Source: a virus. From it: a stretch of 24,621 bases of DNA. Position 1 is the first letter of the stretch. Each line of letters starts with the position of its first letter. The stretch lies in IMG/VR virus record IMGVR_UViG_3300030012_000763, positions 1 to 24,621 of that record. One strand, 5' to 3'. The translations under genes were made by a program, and so were the position numbers. The notes beneath the pieces were generated by a model, which had not been told where the DNA came from, did not search any database, and saw nothing but the letters and a program-made list of their open reading frames with translations. This document shows, piece after piece, positions 1 to 6,739 of this stretch.

Positions 1-1221
1 ATAGACGCAGGAACGCTCTCTAACCTTCCAGCAGGCTTCAAAGCTCGTGGCCTACGAATTAGAGACGATGATGAGCCTCTGCAGCCGGGTGAATTTAGGG
101 ACGTAGACGCTCCTGGAGGTGCAATACGTGATAGTTTGATGCCTTTGCCGTTCAAAGGCCCTGACGGCACATTATTTAACCTTCTAGGCTTCGTAGTTGA
201 CGCAGGCAGGCGATTCGCGACCATAACTGACCTCAAGGTAGGAGATGGCAACCAACAGGCTGCTGTAGGGACTACAATCGCGATGATGGAGCAGGGCTCT
301 CGTGTGATGAGCGCAGTTCATAAACGCTTACATTATGCGATGAAACTTGAATTTAAGTTGCTTTCAAGGGTTATGGCAGAAAGTCTGCCGCCTGTTTACC
401 CATATTCAATTGAGGGGGTAGACTCTGCAGTAAAGGCGCAGGATTTTGATGACCGGATAGACGTCATACCTGTGTCCAACCCTAATGTCTTCTCTCAAGC
501 ACAACGCATTGCTCTTGCTCAAACCAAGATGCAGCTTGCGTCACAGGCCCCACAGATACACAACATGTATGAAGTCTATCGGGACATGTATGAAGCGTTG
601 GGTGTACGGGACATTGACAAGTATTTGATGAATGAAGAAGCTCAACAGCCTACGCCGAAGGATCCTGCACAAGAAAACCAAGAAGCACTTGATGGTAAGA
701 AGATGCAAGCGTTTCCCGGGCAGAACCATGAGGCGCACATTATGGCGCACCTTGTTATGTCGGGGTCTCCACTTGTTTCTGCAAATCCGATGGTCGCTGT
801 AAATCTTCAAAAACATGTCTTTCAACATGTACAGATAGATGCGGTTGAAAGAGCTATGCGCGAGTCTGGCATGGAAGGGCAACAGCAGGTCCCCCCAGAG
901 GTGCAGATGCAGATAGATGCTTTAGCTGCTGTATACATGGCTGAAGGTATGAAAGCCGTACAAGACATGGGTCGCCAGCTTTCTGGCAGTGCTCAACCAG
1001 ACCCTGTGGTGGCATTGAAGCAACAGGAATTACAGCTTGACGCATTGGCAGAGCAGAATGACAAGGAACGGGAAGAGCGAGAGCTTAACCTTAAACAGGC
1101 TCAAATGATGGATAAATCTCGTCAGTTTGATGAGCGTATTAGAAGTCAAGAAGAGCAGACAGCCGCTAGAATACAGGCTGCTTTAGAAAGAGAACGCATG
1201 AAAGATAGGAGCGTACAATGA
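1..1221 (+). CDS. Portal protein, C-terminal part (5' end outside window)
   Basis: The frame is open from base 1, so the gene enters from the left; 406 residues are visible. The portal is the ring at the capsid vertex through which DNA is packaged and ejected. Features typical of P22-type portals are a segment reading NLPAGFKARGLRIRD near the visible start, the stretch SNPNVFSQAQRIALAQ in the middle, and a long Gln/Glu/Arg-rich helical tail over roughly the last 70 residues, suited to a barrel or coiled coil. The P22 portal is about 725 residues, so about 300 residues may be missing upstream. The stop overlaps the next start as ATGA. An internal ATG at 136 is not the real start, because coding similarity continues upstream of it. 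Confidence 0.88.
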   Translation: MDAGTLSNLPAGFKARGLRIRDDDEPLQPGEFRDVDAPGGAIRDSLMPLPFKGPDGTLFNLLGFVVDAGRRFATITDLKVGDGNQQAAVGTTIAMMEQGSRVMSAVHKRLHYAMKLEFKLLSRVMAESLPPVYPYSIEGVDSAVKAQDFDDRIDVIPVSNPNVFSQAQRIALAQTKMQLASQAPQIHNMYEVYRDMYEALGVRDIDKYLMNEEAQQPTPKDPAQENQEALDGKKMQAFPGQNHEAHIMAHLVMSGSPLVSANPMVAVNLQKHVFQHVQIDAVERAMRESGMEGQQQVPPEVQMQIDALAAVYMAEGMKAVQDMGRQLSGSAQPDPVVALKQQELQLDALAEQNDKEREERELNLKQAQMMDKSRQFDERIRSQEEQTAARIQAALERERMKDRSVQ

Positions 1222-1412
1222 GTGTAGTAAAGATAGTGACAAATACCCCAACAGAGGCACCAAAGGCTAAACCTTTTGCAGAGATAGATGGGCAAGGTCG
1301 TGTGCCATATGGCGAAGCAAAAGAGGTGTCTGTACCGACAGCTATGGGTATCTCAAAAGTTCGCGGCATGGGCGCAGCAATTAAGGGCGGCAGCTATCAT
1401 AGCTGCAAGTAA
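1218..1412 (+). CDS. Small protein with C-terminal RG-x-GA motif, unknown function
   Basis: This 64-residue protein begins inside the portal stop (ATGA overlap), so its translation is probably coupled to the portal. The N-terminal half is Pro/Lys/Glu-rich and looks unstructured. The C-terminus carries VRGMGAAIKGGSYHSCK, a Gly/Arg-rich ending of a type I associate with small proteins of uncultured marine phages. A related ending (ARGCGAVMNGRRKRT) closes the protein at 8713-9081. No enzymatic or membrane signature is visible. The function is unknown; a structural or portal-associated role is only suggested by position. Confidence 0.7.
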   Translation: MSVVKIVTNTPTEAPKAKPFAEIDGQGRVPYGEAKEVSVPTAMGISKVRGMGAAIKGGSYHSCK

Positions 1413-1426
1413 GATAAGAGGCGAAA

Positions 1427-1873
1427 ATTTTAGCGGAATTGGCGGCTGCAAACGCGGCTTTTACAATTATCAAGAGGGCAGTCCAGAACACTGGAGATAT
1501 TGCCAAAGCAGGAAGGGCTATATCAGATTTTGTCATAGCCAAAGAGGAGCTGCAGCGAAAAGGTAATAAGAAAAAGAAGTCGGGGGTTCGCTCATCTGAT
1601 CTTGAAGAGTTTATGGCTCTAGAAAGTATTCGCCAAAAAGAATTACAATTAAAACAGATAATGATTTACACAGGAAGACCGGGGCTTTGGCAAGATTGGC
1701 AGAAATTTCAGGCAGATGCTAGAAAAGAACGCAGGGTGAGAGAAGAGCTGGCAAGACGCAGAAGGGCTGAACTTGCAGAAGCAATTGGTTTAGGTGCAGC
1801 AGGTCTCTTAGTCGCTTCAATGGTGGCAGGGCTTGTTGCTTGGGTAGCTTGGCTTAAAGGGATGTTTGACTAA
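1427..1873 (+). CDS. Conserved phage protein with basic helix and C-terminal membrane segment; probable ATT start
   Basis: The 148-residue form starts at ATT (1427), five bases after the strong ribosome site AAGAGG (1416-1421). It begins MLAELAAANAAF, which matches my memory of related marine phage proteins that start with a similar LAELAAANAAF segment. The first standard start codon is TTG at 1439, 17 bases from that ribosome site and inside the conserved segment. The middle is charged and helical (KGNKKKKSG, then many Glu/Arg/Lys). Residues about 117-143 form a hydrophobic segment followed by WLKGMFD. It is probably a tail-anchored inner-membrane or virion protein. It leads a run of membrane proteins up to the holin. 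The function is unknown. Confidence 0.72.
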   Translation: MLAELAAANAAFTIIKRAVQNTGDIAKAGRAISDFVIAKEELQRKGNKKKKSGVRSSDLEEFMALESIRQKELQLKQIMIYTGRPGLWQDWQKFQADARKERRVREELARRRRAELAEAIGLGAAGLLVASMVAGLVAWVAWLKGMFD

Positions 1874-2079
1874 TGAGCGCAGAAGACGTAGCAAGAAAGC
1901 TTTTGGAACTCAAAATACTTCCTCGATTCATGATGTTGTGCATGACAGGGGTGTACATTAGATGCATAGAGTGGGCACTTTCACAGCCAGATTTAACAAC
2001 TCAACAGGCTTCGCTAATATCGGTCGTCACGGGGGCTATGACAGGCAGTCTGGCGGTGTGGCTCAATTCAGAGAAGTAA
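1873..2079 (+). CDS. Small two-helix membrane protein, holin-like in design
   Basis: This 68-residue protein starts in the TAATG junction with the gene before it, so the two are probably translationally coupled. Two hydrophobic stretches are visible, about residues 15-33 (ILPRFMMLCMTGVYIRCIEW region) and 46-64 (LISVVTGAMTGSLAVWL), with a short polar linker containing LTTQQ. Size, topology and place beside a recognisable 3TM holin suggest a membrane role in lysis or infection. Many phage small membrane proteins share this layout without being holins, so the assignment stays open. Confidence 0.7.
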   Translation: MSAEDVARKLLELKILPRFMMLCMTGVYIRCIEWALSQPDLTTQQASLISVVTGAMTGSLAVWLNSEK

Positions 2080-2475
2080 ATGCCAGCGAAGTTGAATGAA
2101 AATACTGAGGTAGCACTACCGTTACGCAACATCATATCTATGGTTGCAGCAGCGTCTCTTGCTACTTGGGCATATTTCGGCATTATAGAGCGGCTTAATC
2201 AGATAGAAACAAACATCACAATGATGGAATCTGATGTTGAACACAACACAGAGTTTAGAATTAAATGGCCTAGAGGAGAGATGGGCTCGCTCCCGGCTGA
2301 TTCTGAGCAATTTATGCTAATAGAGCACTTAGCTTTAGAATTTGAAAAACTTCAATCTCAAATAGAAGACGGTAAAGCTCCCTATGATCAACAACAGAAG
2401 TTGACATTAGAGTTTTACGAAAAAAGAATAACGACAATAGAAGAAAATTTAGAAAAGATACGAAACGGTGGTTGA
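2080..2475 (+). CDS. Membrane-anchored coiled-coil protein, unknown function
   Basis: This 131-residue protein has one membrane segment (about 17-36, IISMVAAASLATWAYFGIIE) followed by heptad-like helices: a first coil near 37-55, a conserved central stretch NTEFRIKWPRGEMGSLPADS (56-75), and a second long coil to the end. The start ATG follows the previous stop directly. I associate the central stretch with a family common in uncultured marine phages and of unknown function. An N-terminal anchor plus an extended coil resembles spanin or holin-accessory proteins in layout only; no lipoprotein box is present. Confidence 0.72.
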   Translation: MPAKLNENTEVALPLRNIISMVAAASLATWAYFGIIERLNQIETNITMMESDVEHNTEFRIKWPRGEMGSLPADSEQFMLIEHLALEFEKLQSQIEDGKAPYDQQQKLTLEFYEKRITTIEENLEKIRNGG

Positions 2476-2677
2476 GTTAACTTTTGTTTTATTGCTGGTT
2501 ATGGGCGGGGAGAAAGTAGAATATACCCCATACAAGTCACTTGGTGAGTGCCTTTCTGTGCGCCGAAAGATAAAACGTAATGTAGGCCACACCAACAATT
2601 TTGACCAAAAGTGGTCATGTAAAGAACTTAAAGTTATGATATTAAACGGAGAAATCCTAGATTTTATTGAGGAGTAA
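2468..2677 (+). CDS. Small protein with hydrophobic N-terminus and two cysteines
   Basis: This 69-residue protein starts at GTG (2468), overlapping the end of the previous gene by 8 bases. The first 12 residues after the start are strongly hydrophobic (LTFVLLLVMGG), like a short signal or membrane anchor, followed by a polar domain with Cys28 and Cys51 and the segment YTPYKSLGECLSVRRKIKR. Secretion with a disulfide would be consistent, but no standard cleavage site is clear. Its position between two membrane proteins favours an envelope role. The family is one I recall only as hypothetical. Confidence 0.6.
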   Translation: MVELTFVLLLVMGGEKVEYTPYKSLGECLSVRRKIKRNVGHTNNFDQKWSCKELKVMILNGEILDFIEE

Positions 2678-2680
2678 ACC

Positions 2681-3061
2681 ATGTTTCAGGCTCTTATTGG
2701 TCCTATTGCATCATTGGCAGGCTCATTTGTTGAGGGGCAAGTATCCAAGCAAAAGGCGAAAGCAACTCTTGCACAAACTGAGGCGGAAGCAAAAGCTGAA
2801 ATAATGAAAACTGCAGCTACCCACGATTCGAAGTGGGAGTTGATTATGGCTGAGTCCACAAAATCGTCCATCAAGGATGAAATAGTCACGGTGATTATAC
2901 TCATTCCGTTAATACTTGTTTTCATTCCAGGCATGGAACAGATTGTAAAAAATGGTTTTGACCGTCTTAATGAATTACCAGAGTGGTATACATATCTAGT
3001 TTTTCTTACAATATCCGCAGCTTTGGGTATCAAAGGAGTAGACAAGTTTAGGAAAAAATAG
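2681..3061 (+). CDS. Holin of the GTA 3TM type
   Basis: This 126-residue protein opens with the hydrophobic/amphipathic MFQALIGPIASLAGSF, then a charged Ala/Glu/Lys helix (23-45). The conserved TAATHDSKWELIMAESTKSS-type segment (44-63) and DEIVTV lead into a membrane helix (about 68-84, ending FIPGME). A last membrane helix spans about 103-120, followed by basic GVDKFRKK. This order matches the family named 'holin of 3TMs, for gene-transfer release' (GTA_holin_3TM). Such proteins form membrane lesions at lysis. The ribosome site GAGGAG lies just upstream. No endolysin is visible in the window, so a lysis role is inferred from family alone. Confidence 0.8.
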   Translation: MFQALIGPIASLAGSFVEGQVSKQKAKATLAQTEAEAKAEIMKTAATHDSKWELIMAESTKSSIKDEIVTVIILIPLILVFIPGMEQIVKNGFDRLNELPEWYTYLVFLTISAALGIKGVDKFRKK

Positions 3062-3065
3062 TAAA

Positions 3066-3085
3066 TATCTCATATGGATGAGATA
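3066..3085 (+). promoter_or_regulatory. Hairpin holding a start codon in its loop
   Basis: The bases form a perfect 8-bp stem (3066-3073 with 3078-3085) and the four-base loop ATGG contains the start codon of the gene at 3074. No clear Shine-Dalgarno lies in front of that ATG. A ribosome finishing the holin gene at 3061 would be placed to open the stem, so translational coupling is plausible. An 8-bp palindrome can arise by chance. Confidence 0.45.
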
Positions 3086-3271
3086 ACTCTCGCACAATTC
3101 ATATTGAAACTTATTAGAGACCGCAAAGAAAACATTGTGGATGTTTTGGTTAATAATGAAGTGAAAGATATGGAGCACTACAGGCAGTTAATGGGAAACA
3201 TTGATGGCCTGCAATATGTTGAACAGGAACTCAAGAGCCTGCTAGAGAAACAGGAGCTAATAGATGACTGA
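3074..3271 (+). CDS. Small helical conserved phage protein, unknown function
   Basis: This 65-residue protein is almost wholly helical and acidic to mixed in charge, with VKDMEHYRQLMGNIDGLQYV in the middle and VEQELKSLLEKQE at the end. I recall similar short proteins in marine phages, where they are annotated as hypothetical. Its start lies in a hairpin loop without a good ribosome site, and its end overlaps the GroES gene by 8 bases. This places it in a coupled series from holin to chaperonin. No catalytic or binding motif is visible. Confidence 0.72.
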   Translation: MDEITLAQFILKLIRDRKENIVDVLVNNEVKDMEHYRQLMGNIDGLQYVEQELKSLLEKQELIDD

Positions 3272-3698
3272 TGCAGTCAAAGCTACAAATGAAGACAAAC
3301 CGTCCTCCCCCTGGGTACATCCCTCAGAACGTGTGCTCGACCCTTCAAAAATTGATAAATCGCTATTAGATAGAATGCCAGATCCTACAGGCTGGCGTAT
3401 CTTGGTTCTCCCTTACAAGGGTAAAGGTAAAACTGAAGGAGGCGTTTTGCTTCCAGACCAGATATTAGCAAATCAAGAAATATCCACTCAGGTGGGTTAT
3501 GTACTTAAAGTAGGTCCTCTTGCTTACGAAGATAAAGACAAATTTCCTTTGGGCACTTGGTGTAATAAAGGGGATTGGGTTATTTTCGCAAGATATGCGG
3601 GTTCTCGCTTTAAGATTGAAGGTGGCGAGGTTCGGATACTTAATGATGATGAAATTCTTGCTAAGATATCTGACCCTGAAGACATTTTACACGTTTGA
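3264..3698 (+). CDS. Phage-encoded GroES-like co-chaperonin
   Basis: Residues 40-140 read as a Cpn10 fold: PTGWRILVLPYKGKGKTEGG, the mobile-loop hydrophobic tripeptide VLL (61-63, position of the GroEL-binding IVL in GroES), TQVGYVLKVGP, then KGDWVIFARYAGSRFKIEGG and a terminal DDEILAKI like the ESDILA end of GroES. About 38 extra residues precede the domain. GroES caps the GroEL chamber; phage versions such as T4 gp31 adapt it for coat folding. The gene lies directly before the scaffold and three genes before the coat protein, which supports that role. Ribosome site CAGGAG is 7 bases before the start. Confidence 0.88.
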   Translation: MTDAVKATNEDKPSSPWVHPSERVLDPSKIDKSLLDRMPDPTGWRILVLPYKGKGKTEGGVLLPDQILANQEISTQVGYVLKVGPLAYEDKDKFPLGTWCNKGDWVIFARYAGSRFKIEGGEVRILNDDEILAKISDPEDILHV

Positions 3699-3706
3699 GG
3701 AGCATC

Positions 3707-4600
3707 ATGGAAAATCAAGAAAACAAACAAGCAGAGGAAGCTTTAGCAATTGAGCCAAGAGAAGAGGCCGTTGAGGTAGAAGTAGATGCTTCAACTTCAG
3801 ACGAGGCTGTTGAGGTAGTAGAACAAGCGGCTGCAGAAGAGCAACAAGAGAAGCCCGTCTCAGATTCTAAAAAGCGTATTGATCGTCTGACAAAACTTCG
3901 CAGAGAAGCTGAGCGTCGTGAACAAGATGCACTTCAGTATGCACAAGGCGTGAAAAAAGAATTAGAAGAAACAAAAGCTAGATTGCAAAATCTAGACCAA
4001 GGGTTTGTTAGAGAATTTTCTAATAGAGTTGAAGCAGAAATCGCGCAGGTCAAAAATGATTTAAGCCAAGCATTGTCTGTCGGGGACAGCACTGCTGCAG
4101 TAGAAGCGCAAGAAAAGTTAGCAAAACTTGCCGTTTCTGCGGACAAGGCTGAAAACGCTCAAGCAGTACAAAAACGCCGCCAAGAGCAGCCCGTTCAAGA
4201 GCAGCCTGCCCAGCAACAGCAAGCTGCACCCCGACCTGCTGATCCAAAAGCAGAGGAATGGGCAAACAGAAATGAATGGTTTGGTTCAGACAATACCATG
4301 ACATATGCGGCTTTTGGTATTCATAGACAGCTTGTGGAGCAGGAAGGGTTTGACCCCAGCTCAGATGAGTATTATAATGAATTAGACAAACGAATGAAAA
4401 CGGAGTTTCCGCATAAGTTTGACACAAATCAGTCACAGAGTAATCGACCCGTTCAGACGGTTGCTTCTGCATCTAGGACTGCTAACAAATCTGGACTCAA
4501 GAAGGTCAGTTTGACCCCATCTCAAGTTGCTATTGCAAAAAAATTAGGAGTTTCTCTTGAGGATTACGCAAGGCAAGTTGAATTACTAGGAAGGAGCTAG
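3707..4600 (+). CDS. Scaffolding protein
   Basis: The ATG at 3707 follows GAGGAG (3697-3702) and is preferred to an in-frame TTG at 3695. The 297-residue protein has an acidic disordered N-terminus (1-50), a long charged helix or coiled coil (about 53-160), a Gln/Pro-rich linker, a conserved block around DPKAEEWANRNEWFG, and a helical C-terminus (VSLTPSQVAIAKKLGVSLED). Scaffolds guide coat assembly and leave before or during packaging, typically binding coat through a C-terminal helix. Place, composition and length fit well; identity as scaffold is an inference from these rather than from a diagnostic motif. Confidence 0.8.
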   Translation: MENQENKQAEEALAIEPREEAVEVEVDASTSDEAVEVVEQAAAEEQQEKPVSDSKKRIDRLTKLRREAERREQDALQYAQGVKKELEETKARLQNLDQGFVREFSNRVEAEIAQVKNDLSQALSVGDSTAAVEAQEKLAKLAVSADKAENAQAVQKRRQEQPVQEQPAQQQQAAPRPADPKAEEWANRNEWFGSDNTMTYAAFGIHRQLVEQEGFDPSSDEYYNELDKRMKTEFPHKFDTNQSQSNRPVQTVASASRTANKSGLKKVSLTPSQVAIAKKLGVSLEDYARQVELLGRS

Positions 4601-4602
4601 TG

Positions 4603-5088
4603 ATGGCTGAAATTCAAGTTACAAAGAACGTAGGCGTTGATCGTAGCTCTCGTGCTAGTCAGACAAGGGAGAAAGAGACACGGCGTAAGCCTTGGGCTCC
4701 CCCGTCTATGCTAGACGCACCACCTGCGCCCGATGGATACAAACATCGTTGGGTCAGGGCCGAAGTTCGTGGATTTGACGATACGAAAAACATTTCTGCT
4801 CGTCTGCGCGAAGGATACGAACTGGTCCGCCAAGATGAGTACCCGGATTTCGAGGCACCCGTCGTTGAATCAGGTAAATATGCTGGTGTGTTTGGAGTTG
4901 GCGGATTAGTTCTCGCTCGTATTCCGTTAGAAACGGTAGCCGAAAGGAAAGCCTACTTTGATGGTAGGACTAAAGACCAGATGGATGCCGTGGACCACGA
5001 TATGATGAGAGAAAATTCTCACTCTACGATGAGGATCGGCAATGCCGATCGTCAGTCGCGTGTAACCTTTGGCGGTCCTAAAAATTAG
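4603..5088 (+). CDS. Conserved head-region protein between scaffold and coat
   Basis: This 161-residue protein starts at ATG 4603 with AAGGAG six bases before it; an in-frame GTG at 4600 is less likely. The N-terminus is basic and polar. The middle carries PPAPDGYKHRWVRAEVRGFD and NISARLREGYELVR, then a Gly-rich hydrophobic GVFGVGGLVLARIP. The last part is helical and ends RVTFGGPKN. I recall this as a conserved neighbour of scaffold and coat genes in uncultured marine phages with no known function. A head-assembly or minor capsid role is likely from position. Confidence 0.75.
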   Translation: MAEIQVTKNVGVDRSSRASQTREKETRRKPWAPPSMLDAPPAPDGYKHRWVRAEVRGFDDTKNISARLREGYELVRQDEYPDFEAPVVESGKYAGVFGVGGLVLARIPLETVAERKAYFDGRTKDQMDAVDHDMMRENSHSTMRIGNADRQSRVTFGGPKN

Positions 5089-5107
5089 GACCTGATTGGA
5101 GAAAAAA

Positions 5108-5755
5108 ATGGCAAACCAAGATACTGCTTTTGGTCTGCGTCCAATTGGCTTAACAGGTGCAGGTGCAAACACTACTGGTGTGACTCAATACGAGATCGCA
5201 TCGAACAACACCAATGCAATCTTCCAAAACTCGCCAGTGATTCCACTGGCTGCGGGGGTTATTGACATTGTTGGTGCGGCAAACGGTGGTACAGTACCAG
5301 CCCTTGGGGTCTTGATGGGCGTTGAATATGTAGACAGCACTTCTAAGAAGACTGTTTTCAAAAACTATTGGCCTGGGTCCAATAATGTAAGCGTCGATAC
5401 AAACTTTCCTGTGAAAGCTTTTGTAGCAGACAACCCTAATCAGTTGTTTATGATCGCCGCAGACGGCACTTCAACTGATCGTGCAACTGCTCTGACAAAC
5501 ATCTTTGCTAATGTCTCTTTGGCAAACGGAACTTCTGGTTCAACCGCAACTGGTCGTTCTACTGCCGAAATGGATATTTCAACAGTTGCAACCACAGCCA
5601 CCTTAATCATGCGTGTTGTTGGCCTTACAGGTGATGACGCAAATCTTGATTTTGATGCGGCAGGAGTGAACTATATAGTTCGCTTTAACTTCCACCATAA
5701 TGCTCCATGCTCTAGCTCTGATTCTCAGACTACAGCGGCAAGCACTGGCATATAA
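5108..5755 (+). CDS. Probable capsid decoration or minor head protein
   Basis: The 215-residue protein starts at ATG 5108 behind GGAG (5098-5101); an upstream in-frame TTG at 5096 overlaps this ribosome site and is rejected. The N-terminus ANQDTAFGLRPIGLTGAGAN resembles small head proteins that precede the coat gene in many marine phages. The rest is Thr/Ala/Gly/Asn-rich and beta-like, with alternating hydrophobic residues and few charges. It sits between the head-region protein and the coat gene, so a decoration or stabilising role on the capsid is likely. No direct motif for a named family was recognised. Confidence 0.68.
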   Translation: MANQDTAFGLRPIGLTGAGANTTGVTQYEIASNNTNAIFQNSPVIPLAAGVIDIVGAANGGTVPALGVLMGVEYVDSTSKKTVFKNYWPGSNNVSVDTNFPVKAFVADNPNQLFMIAADGTSTDRATALTNIFANVSLANGTSGSTATGRSTAEMDISTVATTATLIMRVVGLTGDDANLDFDAAGVNYIVRFNFHHNAPCSSSDSQTTAASTGI

Positions 5756-5769
5756 GGGGGACATAGATA

Positions 5770-6675
5770 ATGGCTATTTCTCGCGCACAACTAGCTAAAG
5801 AGCTAGAGCCAGGTTTGAACGCACTGTTCGGTCTGGAATACACCCGCTATGAAAACGAACATGCAGAGATTTTTGAAGAAGAAACCTCTGATCGGGCGTT
5901 TGAAGAGGAAGTGATGCTTGGTGGGTTCTCTACAGCACCTGTCAAAGGTGAGGGCACTGCCGTCACATTTGATGATGCACAGGAAACTTACACAGCACGT
6001 TATACACATGAGACTATTGCTCTTGCTTTTTCAATCACTGAAGAAGCTATTGAGGATAATCTGTATGACCGCCTTGCATCTCGTTATACAAAAGCTCTTG
6101 CTCGTTCAATGGCTCAGACAAAGCAAATTAAAGCTGCGTCTATCTTGAACAATGCATTTAGCACAGGCTCACCAATTGGTGACGGTGCAGCTCTTTGTTC
6201 TAACGCACACCCATCACTGTCAGGCAATCAATCAAACATTTTGGCAACAGCCGCTGACCTCAACGAAACTTCTCTTGAGCAGATGTTGATTGATATTGCA
6301 GGCTTTACAGATGAACGTGGGCTGAAAGTTGCTGTACGCGGCACTAAACTGATTATTCCAAAAGAGCTTCAGTTTATTGCAGAGCGTGTGCTCAACTCAA
6401 ATCTGCGTCCAGGTACAGCCGACAACGATGCAAATGCGATGAAGAACATGGGTATGTTGCCTGAAGGGGCAGTGGTTAACCACTTCCTGACAGACACAGA
6501 TGCATTCTTCATCAAAACAGATGCTCCTAACGGATTTAAAATGTTTAATCGTTCACCGATTAAAACCGCTCTTGAAGGCGATTTTGATACAGGGAACACA
6601 CGTTTTAAAGCTCGTGAGCGTTACAGCTTTGGGGTCTCTGATTGGCGTTGTGTGTTTGCAACACCTGGGGCATAA
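5770..6675 (+). CDS. Major coat (capsid) protein, gpT-like
   Basis: This 301-residue protein has an N-terminal helix (AQLAKELEPGLNALFGLEY), an acidic EIFEEETSDRAFEEEV loop region, and a long helix around LYDRLASRYTKALARSMAQT. ALCSNAHPSLSG resembles the DG..LF...HP region of Mu gpT-type coats, and KLIIPKELQFIAERVLNS is a P-domain-like strand-helix. The end RARERYSFGVSDWRCVFATPGA-like stretch is typical of these coats (here it begins FKARERYSFG). Length matches gpT (about 305) rather than P22 coat (about 430). An HK97 fold is expected. A strong terminator follows immediately, consistent with a highly expressed transcript end. Confidence 0.85.
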   Translation: MAISRAQLAKELEPGLNALFGLEYTRYENEHAEIFEEETSDRAFEEEVMLGGFSTAPVKGEGTAVTFDDAQETYTARYTHETIALAFSITEEAIEDNLYDRLASRYTKALARSMAQTKQIKAASILNNAFSTGSPIGDGAALCSNAHPSLSGNQSNILATAADLNETSLEQMLIDIAGFTDERGLKVAVRGTKLIIPKELQFIAERVLNSNLRPGTADNDANAMKNMGMLPEGAVVNHFLTDTDAFFIKTDAPNGFKMFNRSPIKTALEGDFDTGNTRFKARERYSFGVSDWRCVFATPGA

Positions 6676-6679
6676 AACA

Positions 6680-6693
6680 GTTTCTTCGGAAAC
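6680..6693 (+). promoter_or_regulatory. C(UUCG)G tetraloop hairpin after the coat gene
   Basis: GTTTC and GAAAC form a perfect 5-bp stem around TTCG, closed by C-G, the exceptionally stable UUCG tetraloop form. It starts 4 bases after the coat stop and lies just before the terminator. It has no T-tract of its own, so it is more likely a 3'-end stabiliser or folding nucleus than a terminator. Confidence 0.6.
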
Positions 6694-6695
6694 AG

Positions 6696-6727
6696 AAAGA
6701 GCGACTTCACAGTCGCTCTTTTTTATT
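6696..6727 (+). terminator. Intrinsic terminator downstream of the coat gene
   Basis: An 11-bp perfect stem (6696-6706 with 6711-6721), GC-rich at its core (GAGCGACT with AGTCGCTC), closes a four-base loop TCAC and runs into TTTTATT. This is a textbook rho-independent terminator, and it ends the portal-to-coat transcript. Confidence 0.88.
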
Positions 6728-6734
6728 ATATATT
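6706..6734 (+). promoter_or_regulatory. Candidate sigma-70 promoter overlapping the terminator
   Basis: TTCACA (6706-6711, one change from TTGACA) is followed 17 bases later by TATATT (6729-6734, one change from TATAAT), with a start expected near 6741. The -35 element lies in the loop and 3' arm of the terminator. It would restart transcription for the genes from 6828 on. AT-rich DNA can give such matches by chance. Confidence 0.45.
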
Positions 6735-6739
6735 AAATT

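Noticed and set aside
1288-1566. 92-residue + strand frame overlapping two genes
   Set aside because: It lies out of frame across the end of the 1218 gene and the start of the 1427 gene, has no good ribosome site, and its protein has an unusual Trp/Cys/Arg-rich composition. It looks like a shadow frame.
2686-3045. 119-residue minus-strand frame across the holin gene
   Set aside because: The + strand product matches the 3TM holin pattern, and no regulatory signal supports antisense expression.
4050-4472. 140-residue minus-strand frame in the scaffold gene
   Set aside because: The opposite strand encodes a convincing scaffold; the antisense product shows no family pattern.
5096-5107. Upstream TTG start for the decoration-like gene
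   Set aside because: The TTG overlaps the ribosome site that serves ATG 5108, and the conserved start of the family corresponds to the ATG.
6680-6693. UUCG hairpin as a second terminator
   Set aside because: The stem is only 5 bp and no T-tract follows, so it is unlikely to terminate transcription alone.
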